Origin: Phymorhynchus buccinoides
Taxonomy: Eukaryota > Mollusca > Gastropoda > Neogastropoda > Raphitomidae
Length of the DNA stretch: 64,000 nucleotides
Assembly (NCBI GenBank): GCA_017654935.2
Contig: CM065701.1
Coordinates: 2,120,860-2,184,859 of the forward strand
Direction of reading: 5' to 3'
Under the pieces are notes generated by a model. That model had not been told where the DNA came from. It did not search any database and was given only the letters and a program-made list of their open reading frames with translations. Position 1 is the first letter of the stretch; every line of letters starts with the position of its first letter. This document shows positions 47,251 through 58,828 of this stretch, piece by piece. Both the position numbers and the translations under genes were made by a program.

Positions 47251-47804
47251 GGACAGGTGTTCAGGGAGGAGTTCCTCAAGGTGCTGTGTTGGTGGAGGGA
47301 CAAACCACAACGTGGTGCCTCAAAGTGAGGACAGGTGTTCAGGGAGGAGTTCCTCAAGGTGCTGTGTTGGTGGAGGGACAAACGACAACGTGGTGCCTCA
47401 AAGTGAGGACAGGTGTTCAGGGAGGAGTTCCTCAAGGTGCTGTGTTGGTGGAGGGACAAACCACAACGTGGTGCCTCAAAGTGAGGACAGGTGTTCAGGG
47501 AGGAGTTCCTCAAGGTGCTGTGTTGGTGGAGGGACAAACGACAACGTGGTGCCTCAAAGTGAGGACAGATGTTCAGGGAGGAGTTCCTCAAGGTGCTGTG
47601 TTGCTGGAGGGACAAACGACAACGTGGTGCCTCAAAGTGAGGACAGATGTTCAGGGAGGAGTTCCTCAAGGTGCTGTGTTGGTGGAGGGACAAACGACAA
47701 CGTGGTGCCTCAAAGTGAGGACATATGTTCAGGGAGGAGTTCCTCAAGGTGCTGTGTTGGTGGAGGGACAAACGACAACGTGGTGCCTCAAAGTGAGGAC
47801 AGAT
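47181..47804 (+). repeat. Eight 78-bp copies of the GPCR 2 tail segment
   Basis: Copies start at 47,181, 47,259, 47,337, 47,415, 47,493, 47,571, 47,649 and 47,727. The first is the true C-terminal coding segment and stop; seven more follow in the 3' UTR. 78 is 26 codons, so every copy repeats the same frame and stop. Copies 2 and 4 share cca for cga in aaacnacaacg, suggesting a two-unit duplication step. The right flank is the same as for paralog 1 (gggccacctgacacgtccac). Confidence 0.95.
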
Positions 47805-47976
47805 GTCCCGGGCCACCTGACACGTCCACTACAGTCATCTGTTTTCTCTAATAGCAACGCTAAGGGGCATCAGCATACTGACATAACAAGCATGATTAAT
47901 AATACAATATAAGATTGTATTTTGTGTCTAATTATGTGTTTTCTTCAACATGTGTATGAGAAAAAGGGAGAGAGGG

Positions 47977-48054
<78 letters not shown>

Positions 48055-48390
48055 TGTGTGTGTGATGTGCGCGTGCTCGCATGCGCGTGTGTGAAGGCAA
48101 GTAAAAGATAACTTTGGAAAATGAACTCAAATACATCACAATGAAAGCATGTTAGAATTCAATAGAACAGTCTGTCCGCTTCCAATCAGTAATCTCCTCA
48201 GAAATTTATACTTCCACAGGTACACTGTACTCCCCAAAGTGCAGTTTTATCCACTTTTTTTTGCATTGTATAATTATGTTACGCGTAATATGCGTTCCTG
48301 TGCAGTTCACGAAATGCGCAGCGGTTTTGCGTCTTACGTGAACTGGGCAATGCTGTTGCCAAATTAGTGAATTAAATTTAAAAACAATTA
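47805..48390. other. GPCR 2 3' flank with (GA)n
   Basis: (GA)n at 47,979-48,052 followed by a short (GT)n. A fragment with cagttcacgaaatgcgcag and gtgaactgggcaatg (48,300-48,350) faintly resembles the 11.9 kb inverted-repeat family. No gene. Confidence 0.5.
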
Positions 48391-48933
48391 ATGCATAATG
48401 CTTATATAGCGCATAATCTTGCAAAGCAACTCAATGCGCTTTTCACTCACCATTCGTACAAACATTTCTAACAGACTGGTTCACGCATCCTCACCATACA
48501 TCTCTATGAAAATGAATACATTAGAGAATGCATTGCATACAATCATAACACAACACACTAACACCCACCTCCCTTCAACCCCCCCCCCCCGACCATCCCC
48601 CCCGCACACCCCCCACCACAACCTTGAATGAAGGAAGAGTGGACTGGTTACGGGTATGGTCAGGGAGAGAATTCCAAACGCTTGGTGCAACAAAGCTAAA
48701 CTCCCTCTCACCCGAAGATTTCAAGGGCCACTTAGGAAGTTTCTGGCAGAAGAACGAAGAGTGCGAGAGCTTTGGTAGGTGCAGAGAGAAGAAGAGAGGT
48801 AGTGAGGAAGAGTTTTGTCAAAGTGACGAAAAGCGAGAGTAGCCATCTTGTACTGCCAGCGGAATTGGACAGGAAGCCAATGGAGCTCAGCCAAAAGAGG
48901 TGTGATGTGATCACGCTTTCCTTTGCCAAGCAT
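48391..48933 (-). pseudogene. Truncated LINE 3' end, minus strand
   Basis: From 48,933 downward the minus strand reads DHITPLLAELHWLPVQFRW, LAFRHFDKTLPHYLSSSL and RTLRSSARNFLSGP, the C-terminal region of a non-LTR RT. The 3' UTR ends with aaaagcgcattgag and gcgctatataagc-type sequence near 48,400-48,440. Confidence 0.75.
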
Positions 48934-48934
48934 C

Positions 48935-50354
<1,420 letters not shown>

Positions 50355-50801
50355 TTTCCTGGTGATCTCTACGTGTTTCCTTACAAGAACTCATCCGCAA
50401 GGGTCCACCTTTAAAGCACGTGAATTGTCTTCACTTAAAACGACAATACTTCAGATGGCTACTCATTTTACTGTGCTTTCATGAAAAAACCGAAAAACAA
50501 ATCCACTCCATGGTTGAAAAGGGTGCATCCCATAAGCGCGCGTTTTACCTACTCTCTAAAAGCGCGCGTCCAAAAACTGAAGCTAGAAAGAGCGCAATGT
50601 TTTGTCCAATAAGCGCGCATCTTTGGAACCTAAGAAAGATCGAGGATGTCAAAAAGAGCGCGTTGTAAAATGTGATGTGAAACTTTATCGTCAGTTTATG
50701 GAAAAACGAATACATCAGTCGTGACACACACACACACACACACGCGCGCACGCACGCACGCACGCACTCACGCTCACACGCGCACGCGCACGCACGCACG
50801 C

Positions 50802-50859
<58 letters not shown>

Positions 50860-50886
50860 CACACACACACACACACACACACATTG

Positions 50887-50974
<88 letters not shown>

Positions 50975-51474
50975 ACCATATTTGTCTATTTTTCATTTTA
51001 TTTGATTCACTTTTTTTCTTCATTTTTAGTATGAGGACAAGATGAAAATAACGTTACTGTTAGCTTATTCCTATCGGGCAGGGTCAATGAAGATCATTTT
51101 GACTTGACTCTGACTTGATTTTGCACGCGCGCGAGAAAATAACCTGTTATCTTATTCCTTTATCGTCAACAAAGATCATTTTGACTTGACTTGACTTTAC
51201 ACACACGCGCGTGCGCTCGCGCGTGCACACACACACACACACACTTGACACGCACTGATGCAGGCACACACATACATGCACGCACGCACATGCACACCGA
51301 CACGCGCGCACACACACACACACACGCACACACACACGCACACACACACACTCACATAAATGCTCACACACGTTAGACAGACAGATAGACACACAGGCAC
51401 ACTGACAGACATACACAGACACATGGGGTGCGTTCAAGCACACACACATACAAACACACACCCGCGCGAGTGAC

Positions 51475-51548
<74 letters not shown>
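50355..51548. repeat. Microsatellite-rich interval
   Basis: Begins with a copy of the ctggtgatctc-type block (see 52,865 and 55,290). (CA)n with CGCA variants spans 50,724-50,975, CA/CG-rich repeats span 51,200-51,470 and (GA)n spans 51,477-51,550. The phrase gatcattttgacttgac occurs twice (51,090 and 51,173). No gene. Confidence 0.75.
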
Positions 51549-51554
<6 letters not shown>

Positions 51555-52372
51555 CTTACGTCCTTGATTTGACCTTGATAGAATTGTACCATATATTTGG
51601 AATCACCATGAGACAATTAATGCACCTATATGCCAAGTTTGAACAATGCAAGTCCGACAATGTCAAAGATATACCCACAAGAAGAAACATCGGTTTCGGG
51701 GTCAAAATTCAAGATCAAGGTCATCATGCAGGGTCACAATTTTTCCTGGTATGACCATCTGTGTACCATGATGCACTACCACACAAAATTTGAAGCAGTT
51801 TTGTCCAGAAGTTCTGGAGTTACAGCCCAATAATATTTGTATGGCTTTGACCTTGAATCAGAAACCAATATTTGGAATTATCATAAGCCAGTGTATATTA
51901 TATACTAAATTTGAAGATTATAAGTCCAACGATGTTAAAAATATGGCCACAACAGTTTCTGACACACAGACCAGACAAGGTCAAAGTCCTTGACCCGTAA
52001 ATATTTGGAAGTACCCTGCATCAATGTGCCTACATACCAAGTTTGAACATTGTAAGTCCAACGATGTCAAAGATATGGCCACAAGAAGAAATTTCGTTAG
52101 TCTACGTTCGTGACCTTGACCTTGATTGCTACCCTTTCTTTGGAATTACATAAGCCAATGCACCTACATACCAAGTTTGAACACCGTAAGTCTAACGATA
52201 TTCAATATATGGCCACAAGAAGAAATGTCGGCTTTCAATGTCAAACTTCAAGGTCAAGGCACACAGAAAATTTGAAGGGAATCTGTCAAGTGGTTTCCGA
52301 GAACGGACAGAAACAAAATGCAAACAAACAAACAAAACAAAAAAACACTGAACAGAACGATTGATCGCAAAG
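51549..52372 (+). repeat. TGACCTTGA-rich dispersed repeat, several units
   Basis: Roughly 150-170 bp units recur. Each has a gaccttgaccttgat-type start, an aagccaatgcacctacatac phrase, ccaagtttgaacattgtaag, tccaacgatgtcaaagatat and ggccacaagaagaaa. At least four units are visible. Short plus-strand open frames (TKFE..KS ... MATR) are by-products of the repeat. Confidence 0.75.
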
Positions 52373-52555
52373 TGCTCCGCACGTACCATACATACTCTCT
52401 CTCTATCTCGTCTCGTCTCGGGAAATTAATGTGTGCTGCATTCTCTACAACCTTATTGGGTCAAGTTAATACATTTATCTTAGCTCTTGGTTTCTCTTCA
52501 TTGTCCACTGACCTATTGTTCCACTCTCTCTTTTCCTCTTCCCTCCTCACGATTT

Positions 52556-52710
52556 GCCCTCCTACCCTGTATTGCCCCTCTCCTACCCTGTATTGCCCCT
52601 CTCCTACCCTGTATTGCCCCTCTCCTACCCTGTATTGCCCCTCTCCTACCCTGTATTGCCCCTCTCCTACCCTGTATTGCCCCTCTCCTACCCTGTATTG
52701 CCCCTCTCCT
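52556..52710 (+). repeat. 20-bp minisatellite
   Basis: About seven and a half perfect or near-perfect copies of tcctaccctgtattgcccct. The period of 20 cycles through all frames, giving repetitive open frames that are not genes. Confidence 0.95.
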
Positions 52711-53040
52711 TCTCTCGCTCAAACGCGCACATCCGCCACTCGCGCGAAGACACATGCACACGAGCACGAGCACACGTACACTCGCGCGCACACACGCACG
52801 TAAGTGTTGTTGTTTTGTTCCCCTTTACAGCTGCTGATCTTGCAGGATGTCTGATTTTTTCCTCTCTTCAAGGGGCACCCTGACGGATGAGTTTTTGTAA
52901 GAAACACGCCGAGATCACCAGGAAAACACCCTATTTACAGAGACTAGCGCAACGCCCCGTACTGGTAACGCCTAGTACAGGTAATGCCAAGTACCGGTAA
53001 CGCTGAGTACCAGTTTCGCCGGGTCCGCGAAATATTATAT
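52711..53040. other. Short dispersed block and unassigned sequence
   Basis: 52,865-52,925 carries, inverted, the block also present at 50,358-50,415 and 55,285-55,345 (ctggtgatctcgacgtgttt on the opposite strand). A gtaccggtaacgc phrase is repeated with variations at 52,955-53,015. Confidence 0.55.
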
Positions 53041-53700
53041 TTTTACTTTTGTGGCTGAAAACCCAATTTTTAGACCCCTACCACTTTCAAGGCCTACCGA
53101 TCTCCATGACCTTGACCTTGACCTTGATCAGTATGCAATCATCAGAACAAACATATGCCAAAGTACCTACATGCCAAGATTGAAGTCCCTAAGACCAACG
53201 GTGTGGACGTTACAGCCCCTTAAAGATTTTCGGTTGTCATGGTCATACGCCAAGGTGAAGGTCACGACGGCGATAATTTATGCGCGGATGCCTTCCTCTC
53301 ATGGTGACATGCCACCACACAAAATTGGAAACGATTCGGTGAAGCGGTTCGGAAGATATGCGTGGCGGGGCAGAAAACCCCAATTATTAGACCCATACCA
53401 CATTCAAGGCATACCGATCTCCCTGACCTTGATGTTGACCTTCATCGGTACGCCAACATCAGAACGGCCATAAGCGAAAGTACCTCCATGCCAAGTTTCA
53501 TGACTCCAGGACCTGCGGTGTGGAAGTTATGGCCCCTTAACGATTTTGTGTTTTCAAGGTCATACGCCAAGGTCAAGGTCAGAGCGGTGAAAAGTTTTGT
53601 GTGGATGCCTTCCTCTCATAGGGACACACCACCACACAAAATTTGAAGTGATTCGGTCAAGCGGTTCGGGAGATCCTTAGGACAGACAGAAAAGAACAAC
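53041..53700 (+). repeat. TGACCTTGA-rich dispersed repeat, GC-richer variant
   Basis: Two large units (starting near 53,045 and 53,350) share cccaatttttagacccctac-like and aaggcataccgatctcc starts, gaccttgaccttgacc, tacatgccaag, a caaggtgaaggtcacgacgg block, gatgccttcctctcat and aaattggaaacgattcggt ends. This is a sub-family of the 51.5 kb repeat. Confidence 0.75.
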
Positions 53701-54280
53701 AAACAAACAAAAAAAGGAAACAAACCTGAACGAAAACTTACTCCTTTGCGATCTTAGATTGGCAAAGGACAAAAACAGAAAAAAGAACTGAAAGCCAACT
53801 TAGTTAGGCTTTTCGGCATGTGGGGCATTTGTAAATACAAAGATTGTGGGAACAATACTGGAGGCAATGCCCGGAGGCAGTGCTAAACCAGTAAAGTCCC
53901 GATTTTTTAATAATACAGATACGTGTAGTGTCATCCCCTTGTAATCTCCACTGCCTCCCACCCCACCCCCCCATCCCGCGGGGAGGCAAGCAAAGAGCCA
54001 AAGACATTGAAAAGAAAAGACTAACATCTGGTCCCTTTTCCCTATATGAGTAGTGAGGACAGAAACACTGGTTGTGTCCCTTTTAAACATCTTTATGACA
54101 TAACACGTCGATAGGCCAGTTGAATTCTCCGTTCAAATTCCAATCTGAGTCTTTGCATAGCCGCCACTGTGAACTACCCCACTAACGATAACTCTATCAG
54201 CCAGGCTCGCCGTAACTCTTAAGTAGTCCATCTTCCCCTTTTAGAGTCTTTGGTTATGTGTCAAGTGTTGGTTGAAATTA
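53701..54280. repeat. Shared retroposon-like block, otherwise unassigned
   Basis: 53,818-53,935 (gggcatttgtaaatacaaag, gggaacaatactggaggcaa, tgcccggaggcagt) recurs at 59,797-59,875. Its right part recurs at 60,260-60,305 (accagtaaagtcccgaattt). A dispersed repeat whose type is undetermined. Confidence 0.65.
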
Positions 54281-54720
54281 GCGTCCTGCAAAATAAATCG
54301 GTTTATAGCGCGTGTTTATAAACGGATGGTGTTGAAATTTTGCACGACGATAGTCACTATCCCTGGTCACGCATGTTCCAAATCTCGAGTCAATGTCGGG
54401 TCTGGTTACGCCGCGGTTTGTGAAAACGTGAAGCGGAATATCGGCGCCCGTATCTCCGGCATTTCTGAATCGATTCGCTTCCGGTTTGGCACACGGATAG
54501 TTCCCGGCCCCGATCATCTTCCTGCCAAATTCGAAGGCAATCGGCCGAGAAACGTCAGTGATACGGGCGCCGAGAGGCCGGCGGATGCGAAACATTGCGA
54601 AACCGCGCAAATGATACGGCCGCCTCGGTTGCCGTTGCCATCGCCCCGTTAGGGCTCACAGCAAATTTGAAGCGATTCGGTCGAAAAACGGCGGAGTTAT
54701 AAGGCCCGTTTCGTGTTTCA
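54281..54720 (+). repeat. GC-rich island related to the dispersed repeats
   Basis: Markedly GC-richer than its surroundings. It has an open frame of 126 codons on the plus strand and an overlapping one on the minus strand. Phrases such as atcttcctgccaaattcgaa and caaatttgaagcgattcgg parallel the 53.0-53.7 kb repeat, which argues for a divergent repeat copy rather than a gene. Confidence 0.45.
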
Positions 54721-56264
54721 GACACACTGCAGACACACACTGACACAGACACACACACGGACACTTGGCTTATTACTATATGATGATGATTACAACACCC
54801 ATTTTGCTCTGGCTTCCTATAAATCAAACCGTCAAATCGTCGATTCCTCCTTGGCAGAGGTGCTGGAAGTCATATTATTTCACCCAAAGAGAGGGCGTGT
54901 ACTGTCTCTTTTCCAGTAATGGCCGCCAAATTGTTTGCACGAAAATGTCGCAATACAAGCATTTTTATTATTATTATTTAATTTTGTTTTTATACAGTAT
55001 ATCTAAAGGAGTTTTGCTCACAACAAAGGAAATAGCTCCAATTGCCGTTTTTTTTACTGCACTAAAAAAACACCCAAAACGCTTCAACCACAATGAGTGA
55101 CCTCCACCCACCCCATCCAAAATGGCTACTCTCTCCGGCATCTCCGCCAAAGAGGAATCGCCGTTTTGACGGTTTAATTTTTAGGAAACCAGTGCCTCAA
55201 CTTGCTTGAAGTCCCCAGCTATTTCCCTGGTACACGCCTCATCTAAAATTCTTGAAGCCAGTGAGTGTTCCGATCCTTGAAAAGACTGTCTTTCTGGTGA
55301 TCTCGACGTGTTTCTTGCAAAAACCCACCCGCCAGGGTCCACCTTGGCACAGTAGGCCTACGTTCAACCCCGTGTTTATCTAGTAGTGTTGAGGGGTACT
55401 TTCACCCCCAGTTTCACATTTTTAAAGGGTAACAAGACGAAAATATGGGAGAAACTCTTCCCGCGCACATATGAACACACACTGAGACTCAAACACACAC
55501 ACAAGCGCATGCGCTGTGGAAAAAAAGCAAGAAAGGAGAGAGAGATTTGTTAAACGACAGTGCTGAGAAAAAGGTCTGACAGTGATTAGATAAACATACA
55601 ATAGGAAATGTTCGGAAAGAATTAAGGGGAGTAATTTCATGGTGTGTGGGAGTAATCTCGCCTAATTCAATCGGTCAAGCAATTAAGTTACTCTACCATC
55701 AGGTAGATCCTCAGCCCTCGCCTCGTGTGTTTGAGGAGACACACAGCATGTTGAACGCAGTGCGTCATTCTAAAATTGATGTAATTTATATTTTTACGTC
55801 ACAGTTTGCAAGTTCTATTACTTTGTAGCAACTGGCCACCCCTTATTTTTTCTATGAAAAAATGTTTGCAAGTCGCTGACTGGCATCCTGCTGTTTCAAG
55901 CTTCGACGCCATGCCGCTATGGTTGCTATGGTTTTGACCGAGTAAGTTGAGGTAATCAACTCTAATGTTGAAGAAGTGCTCTTGCCTAGTTTTTTTCTTC
56001 CGTTGCGTAATATTTATTTCAAAGGGTAAATCTCACGCAGGGGTGATAACATTTGAGAGGTCTAGGGCGTACATACGCACATTCTCTACGTTTTCAGAAA
56101 CCTTGTCTTCAGTCACCTCTATTTTTTTCAGATGGAGCAGATAACTTTACAGAAAATCTCAGACTGGTCATTTCCCGTTCGTTCATTTCTCTTTACTGTC
56201 CACTGTAGGACGTATTCCACTCTAACGTTTCCTCCCCTGGATTGACTCTCTCTCGCTCACCGAA
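54721..56264. other. Unassigned sequence
   Basis: Holds the third copy of the ctggtgatctcgacgtgttt block (55,290-55,345). Otherwise short open frames lack recognisable domains. No RNA gene seen. Confidence 0.45.
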
Positions 56265-56508
56265 TCACACACGCATACACGCACGCACGCGCACACACAC
56301 ACACGCGCACACGCACACAAACGCATACACACACGCACGCACACACACGCACGCACGCGCACACGCACGCGACACGGGCGCGTACAGCATAGGCTACATA
56401 CACGCACGCACACGCAGGAACACGCACACACACGCACACCGGCGCCGCACGCATACACACACCAGGCACGCACTCTCGCGCACACTACGCACACGCACGC
56501 GCACGCAT
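56265..56508. repeat. (CA)n with CGCA variants
   Basis: Imperfect acacgcacgc repeats. A similar tract at 56,720-56,815 continues after the MITE, which means the MITE is inserted inside the array. Confidence 0.85.
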
Positions 56509-56510
56509 TA

Positions 56511-56717
56511 GGGTAAGACGGGGTGAAAAGCCCATGGGCGGGTAAGAAGCCCATGCCAATTGAAGAAACTTTCAGTCACAATTTGCCCATGAGACGAGTG
56601 TTAATGTTTAGCATTCGTCTCATTGGCAAATTTGACTGAAATTTGCTTTATTTTATTTCATGAGATAATTGACATGGCCTTCTTACCCGCCCATGGGCTT
56701 TTTACCCCGTCTTACCC
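56511..56717. mobile_element. MITE with GGGTAAGACGGGG termini and TA flanks
   Basis: The terminal inverted repeats are about 50 bp (gggtaagacggggtgaaaag, then cccatgggcgggtaagaagc) with a few mismatches. The flanks are TA on both sides (56,509-56,510 and 56,718-56,719), as for Tc1/mariner-type insertions. An internal hairpin is formed by cccatgagacga and tcgtctcat. No transposase. A related copy lies at 39,275-39,485. Confidence 0.85.
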
Positions 56718-56855
56718 TACACACACACACACGCACGCGCGTGCACACGCACGCACACGCATACCGTGACTCACGCACGCACACGCACTACACACACGCA
56801 CGCGCACACAAAAACACGTAGGCCTACGCAAATACACGAATGTATCGGGCTCAAA

Positions 56856-57613
56856 CGTGATAAAATACCAGTTAACTACTTAAGTGGACTTTCTTCTTCC
56901 CAAAACGTGATAAAATACCAGTTAACTACTTAAGTGGACTTTCTTTTCAATTTCCGCTTCCGGTCAGTTAACTGCTTAAGTGGCATTTTATCATGGTTGA
57001 ACTAGTTAACTTGTTTTTGTAACACGAAATCTCATTGGATACTGCAGATCAGCAATCTTTGCCTAGAAATTGCTCCAAATACGTTTTAGTAACTGAAATA
57101 ATCCCCAAATAGCATCAAATAGTATAAATATATCATTGTCCGTTTCTTATGAGTTAGTGAATAGACAGTGTATCCGTTAGGTTGAATTGCTGTCCAATGA
57201 ACGTATGGTAGTCAAATCTTGCTGCGACTTTAGAAGCATATCTTTTTGAGACGGCGTAGGCTCTACATTAACGCAACGTAGCACACGTTTCGCTGCATCT
57301 ATTACAGAAGCAACTTCAGGCAAATTGGCACGTGCAAAACGATCATCAGCCATATTTGCGGAAAAGGGTCAGGGTCAATAGCACTTGACGCAGGTAGTCT
57401 AATCGTTAAGTAAAAAACAACAAAAAACAAAAACGCCGACCAATTACATTGCGTGTTACAAAACCTTCAGAAAATAATCCCCTCTCAAACGGAAAAAAAC
57501 TTCGAAATGTCAGTTAACTAGTTAACTTGTATAAGCGATTTCCGCTTCCGGTAAGTTAAGTACTTAACTGGAATAGTAATGCCAGTTAAGTAGTTAACTG
57601 GTCTTTTAGCACG
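56856..57613. mobile_element. Non-autonomous element with CGTG-starting inverted termini
   Basis: The left end cgtgataaaataccagttaa and the inverse complement of the right end (cgtgctaaaagaccagttaa) match with few differences. The left end is present twice, 50 bp apart (56,856 and 56,906). Subterminal cagttaactacttaag motifs and tttccgcttccggt blocks occur in both halves. A small open frame lies inside. Target-site duplication not identified. Confidence 0.65.
57177..57353 (-). CDS. Small open frame inside the inverted-repeat element
   Basis: ATG at 57,353 opens a 58-codon frame beginning MADDRFARANLPEVASVIDA and ending in a Ser/Thr/Asn-rich tail. The composition looks protein-like (Ala/Val/Asp helices) rather than repeat-derived. 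It could be a captured first exon or a transposase remnant. No family is recognised and expression is unproven. Confidence 0.3.
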   Translation of the reverse strand: MADDRFARANLPEVASVIDAAKRVLRCVNVEPTPSQKDMLLKSQQDLTTIRSLDSNST

Positions 57614-57689
57614 TCGGCGCCCCATACGAATGGATAGATGATGGTGGCTGCTCTATGAAAGAAGAAGAAGAAGAAGAAGACATTGAAAG

Positions 57690-57872
57690 GGGGAAGGCAA
57701 GGACAATCTAGCAAGGACCATCAGCAGCTTGTGGACAGCCAGGCGCTCAGTCCGGTCCCCGGCCAGACTGGGGAGAAAGGGCGAGGCCAGGCCTCACGTT
57801 GGACATCATTCCACTCACACAGGCAGACGAGCGCTTTAACCACTCTGCCACCTTCCTCCTTGAAATCTCACT
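57690..57872 (-). mobile_element. tRNA-derived SINE
   Basis: On the minus strand a tRNA-like head starts ggaaggtggcagagtggtta, containing a good RNA polymerase III A box (tggcagagtgg), then aagcgctcgtctgcc as in a D-arm region. The B box is degenerate and a GC-rich body follows. A functional tRNA is excluded by the missing T-arm. Confidence 0.6.
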
Positions 57873-57978
57873 TGAAGCTTAACCTCTTGTTTTGCACCTG
57901 AGTTGCAGTGAAAGGCGCTTGAAGAATGGTTATTATATTAAGAGAGAATGAAAGGTTAAATAACGTAGTATGATAACG

Positions 57979-57998
57979 TTCTCTCTCTCTCTCTCTTT

Positions 57999-58076
<78 letters not shown>
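57979..58076. repeat. (CT)n microsatellite
   Basis: About 95 bp of CT with one ttg interruption, abutting the truncated 5' end of a plus-strand LINE fragment. Confidence 0.95.
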
Positions 58077-58078
<2 letters not shown>

Positions 58079-58079
<1 letters not shown>

Positions 58080-58828
58080 ACACGACAAAGACCTTTCATT
58101 TGATATACACATCCAGAACTGCATCAATAAAGCAAACCAAATGATAGGATTGATTAAAAGAACATTTATCAGTATTGATCATGATATTTTTATCAAATTA
58201 TACAAAGCTTTAGTTAGACCGCACTTAGAATATGGCAACATTATCTGGGCTCCAAAATTTAAGTACCAGTCAAATAGCAATTGAAAGGGTGCAGCGTAGA
58301 GCTACAAAACTTGTTAAAGCATGCAAAATCATGGATTATTACCACAGATTACACACGTTTCGCTGCACCTTAATTTATTTTCACTTAAAGGAAGGAGAAC
58401 AAGGGGAGATCTTATAGAAACTTATAAAATATTCAACAATCATGTGGATTTGTCCTGGAGTAATTTCTTTTCATCTCCTCAATACAATATGACTAGAAAC
58501 GCCTGTGGGAAAGTTTTTGTTAAAAGATATAATACTAACATAAGAAAAAATTGTTTTGGTAACAGAATTACTAACATGTGGAACGAATTGCCTACTGACG
58601 TAAAATGTGCACCTCATACTAATATGTTTAAAAATCGTCTGGATACATTACCAAAATTTTTAGAAGTTTTTAGAAGCTATGACGAATAATGATTTATGAG
58701 GAAAATTTATGCCGCATCAACCTTGACCAAAAAGATACATTTACCAGAAAAATCATAAAAGATGGGACTGTTTGGAAAAGCTTTACGGCTTGTTTTGTCC
58801 CTACCTACCTACCTACCTACCTACCTAC
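58079..58828 (+). pseudogene. 5'-truncated LINE with (CTAC)n tail
   Basis: Reads as the RT C-terminal region: DIHIQNCINKANQMIGLIKR and LYKALVRPHLEYGNIIWAP. After frame changes near 58,255 and 58,370 come ERVQRRATKLVKACK and RTRGDLIETYKIFNNHV, then FGNRITNMWNELPTDVK, with a stop at 58,687-58,689. The 3' UTR ends in seven ctac units at 58,800-58,828. The catalytic domain is absent. Confidence 0.85.

Noticed and set aside
47154..47816. Minus-strand 220-codon frame with regularly spaced Cys and His resembling zinc fingers
   Set aside because: Opposite strand of the 78-bp repeat array; the Cys/His spacing follows the repeat period and does not match a zinc-finger consensus.
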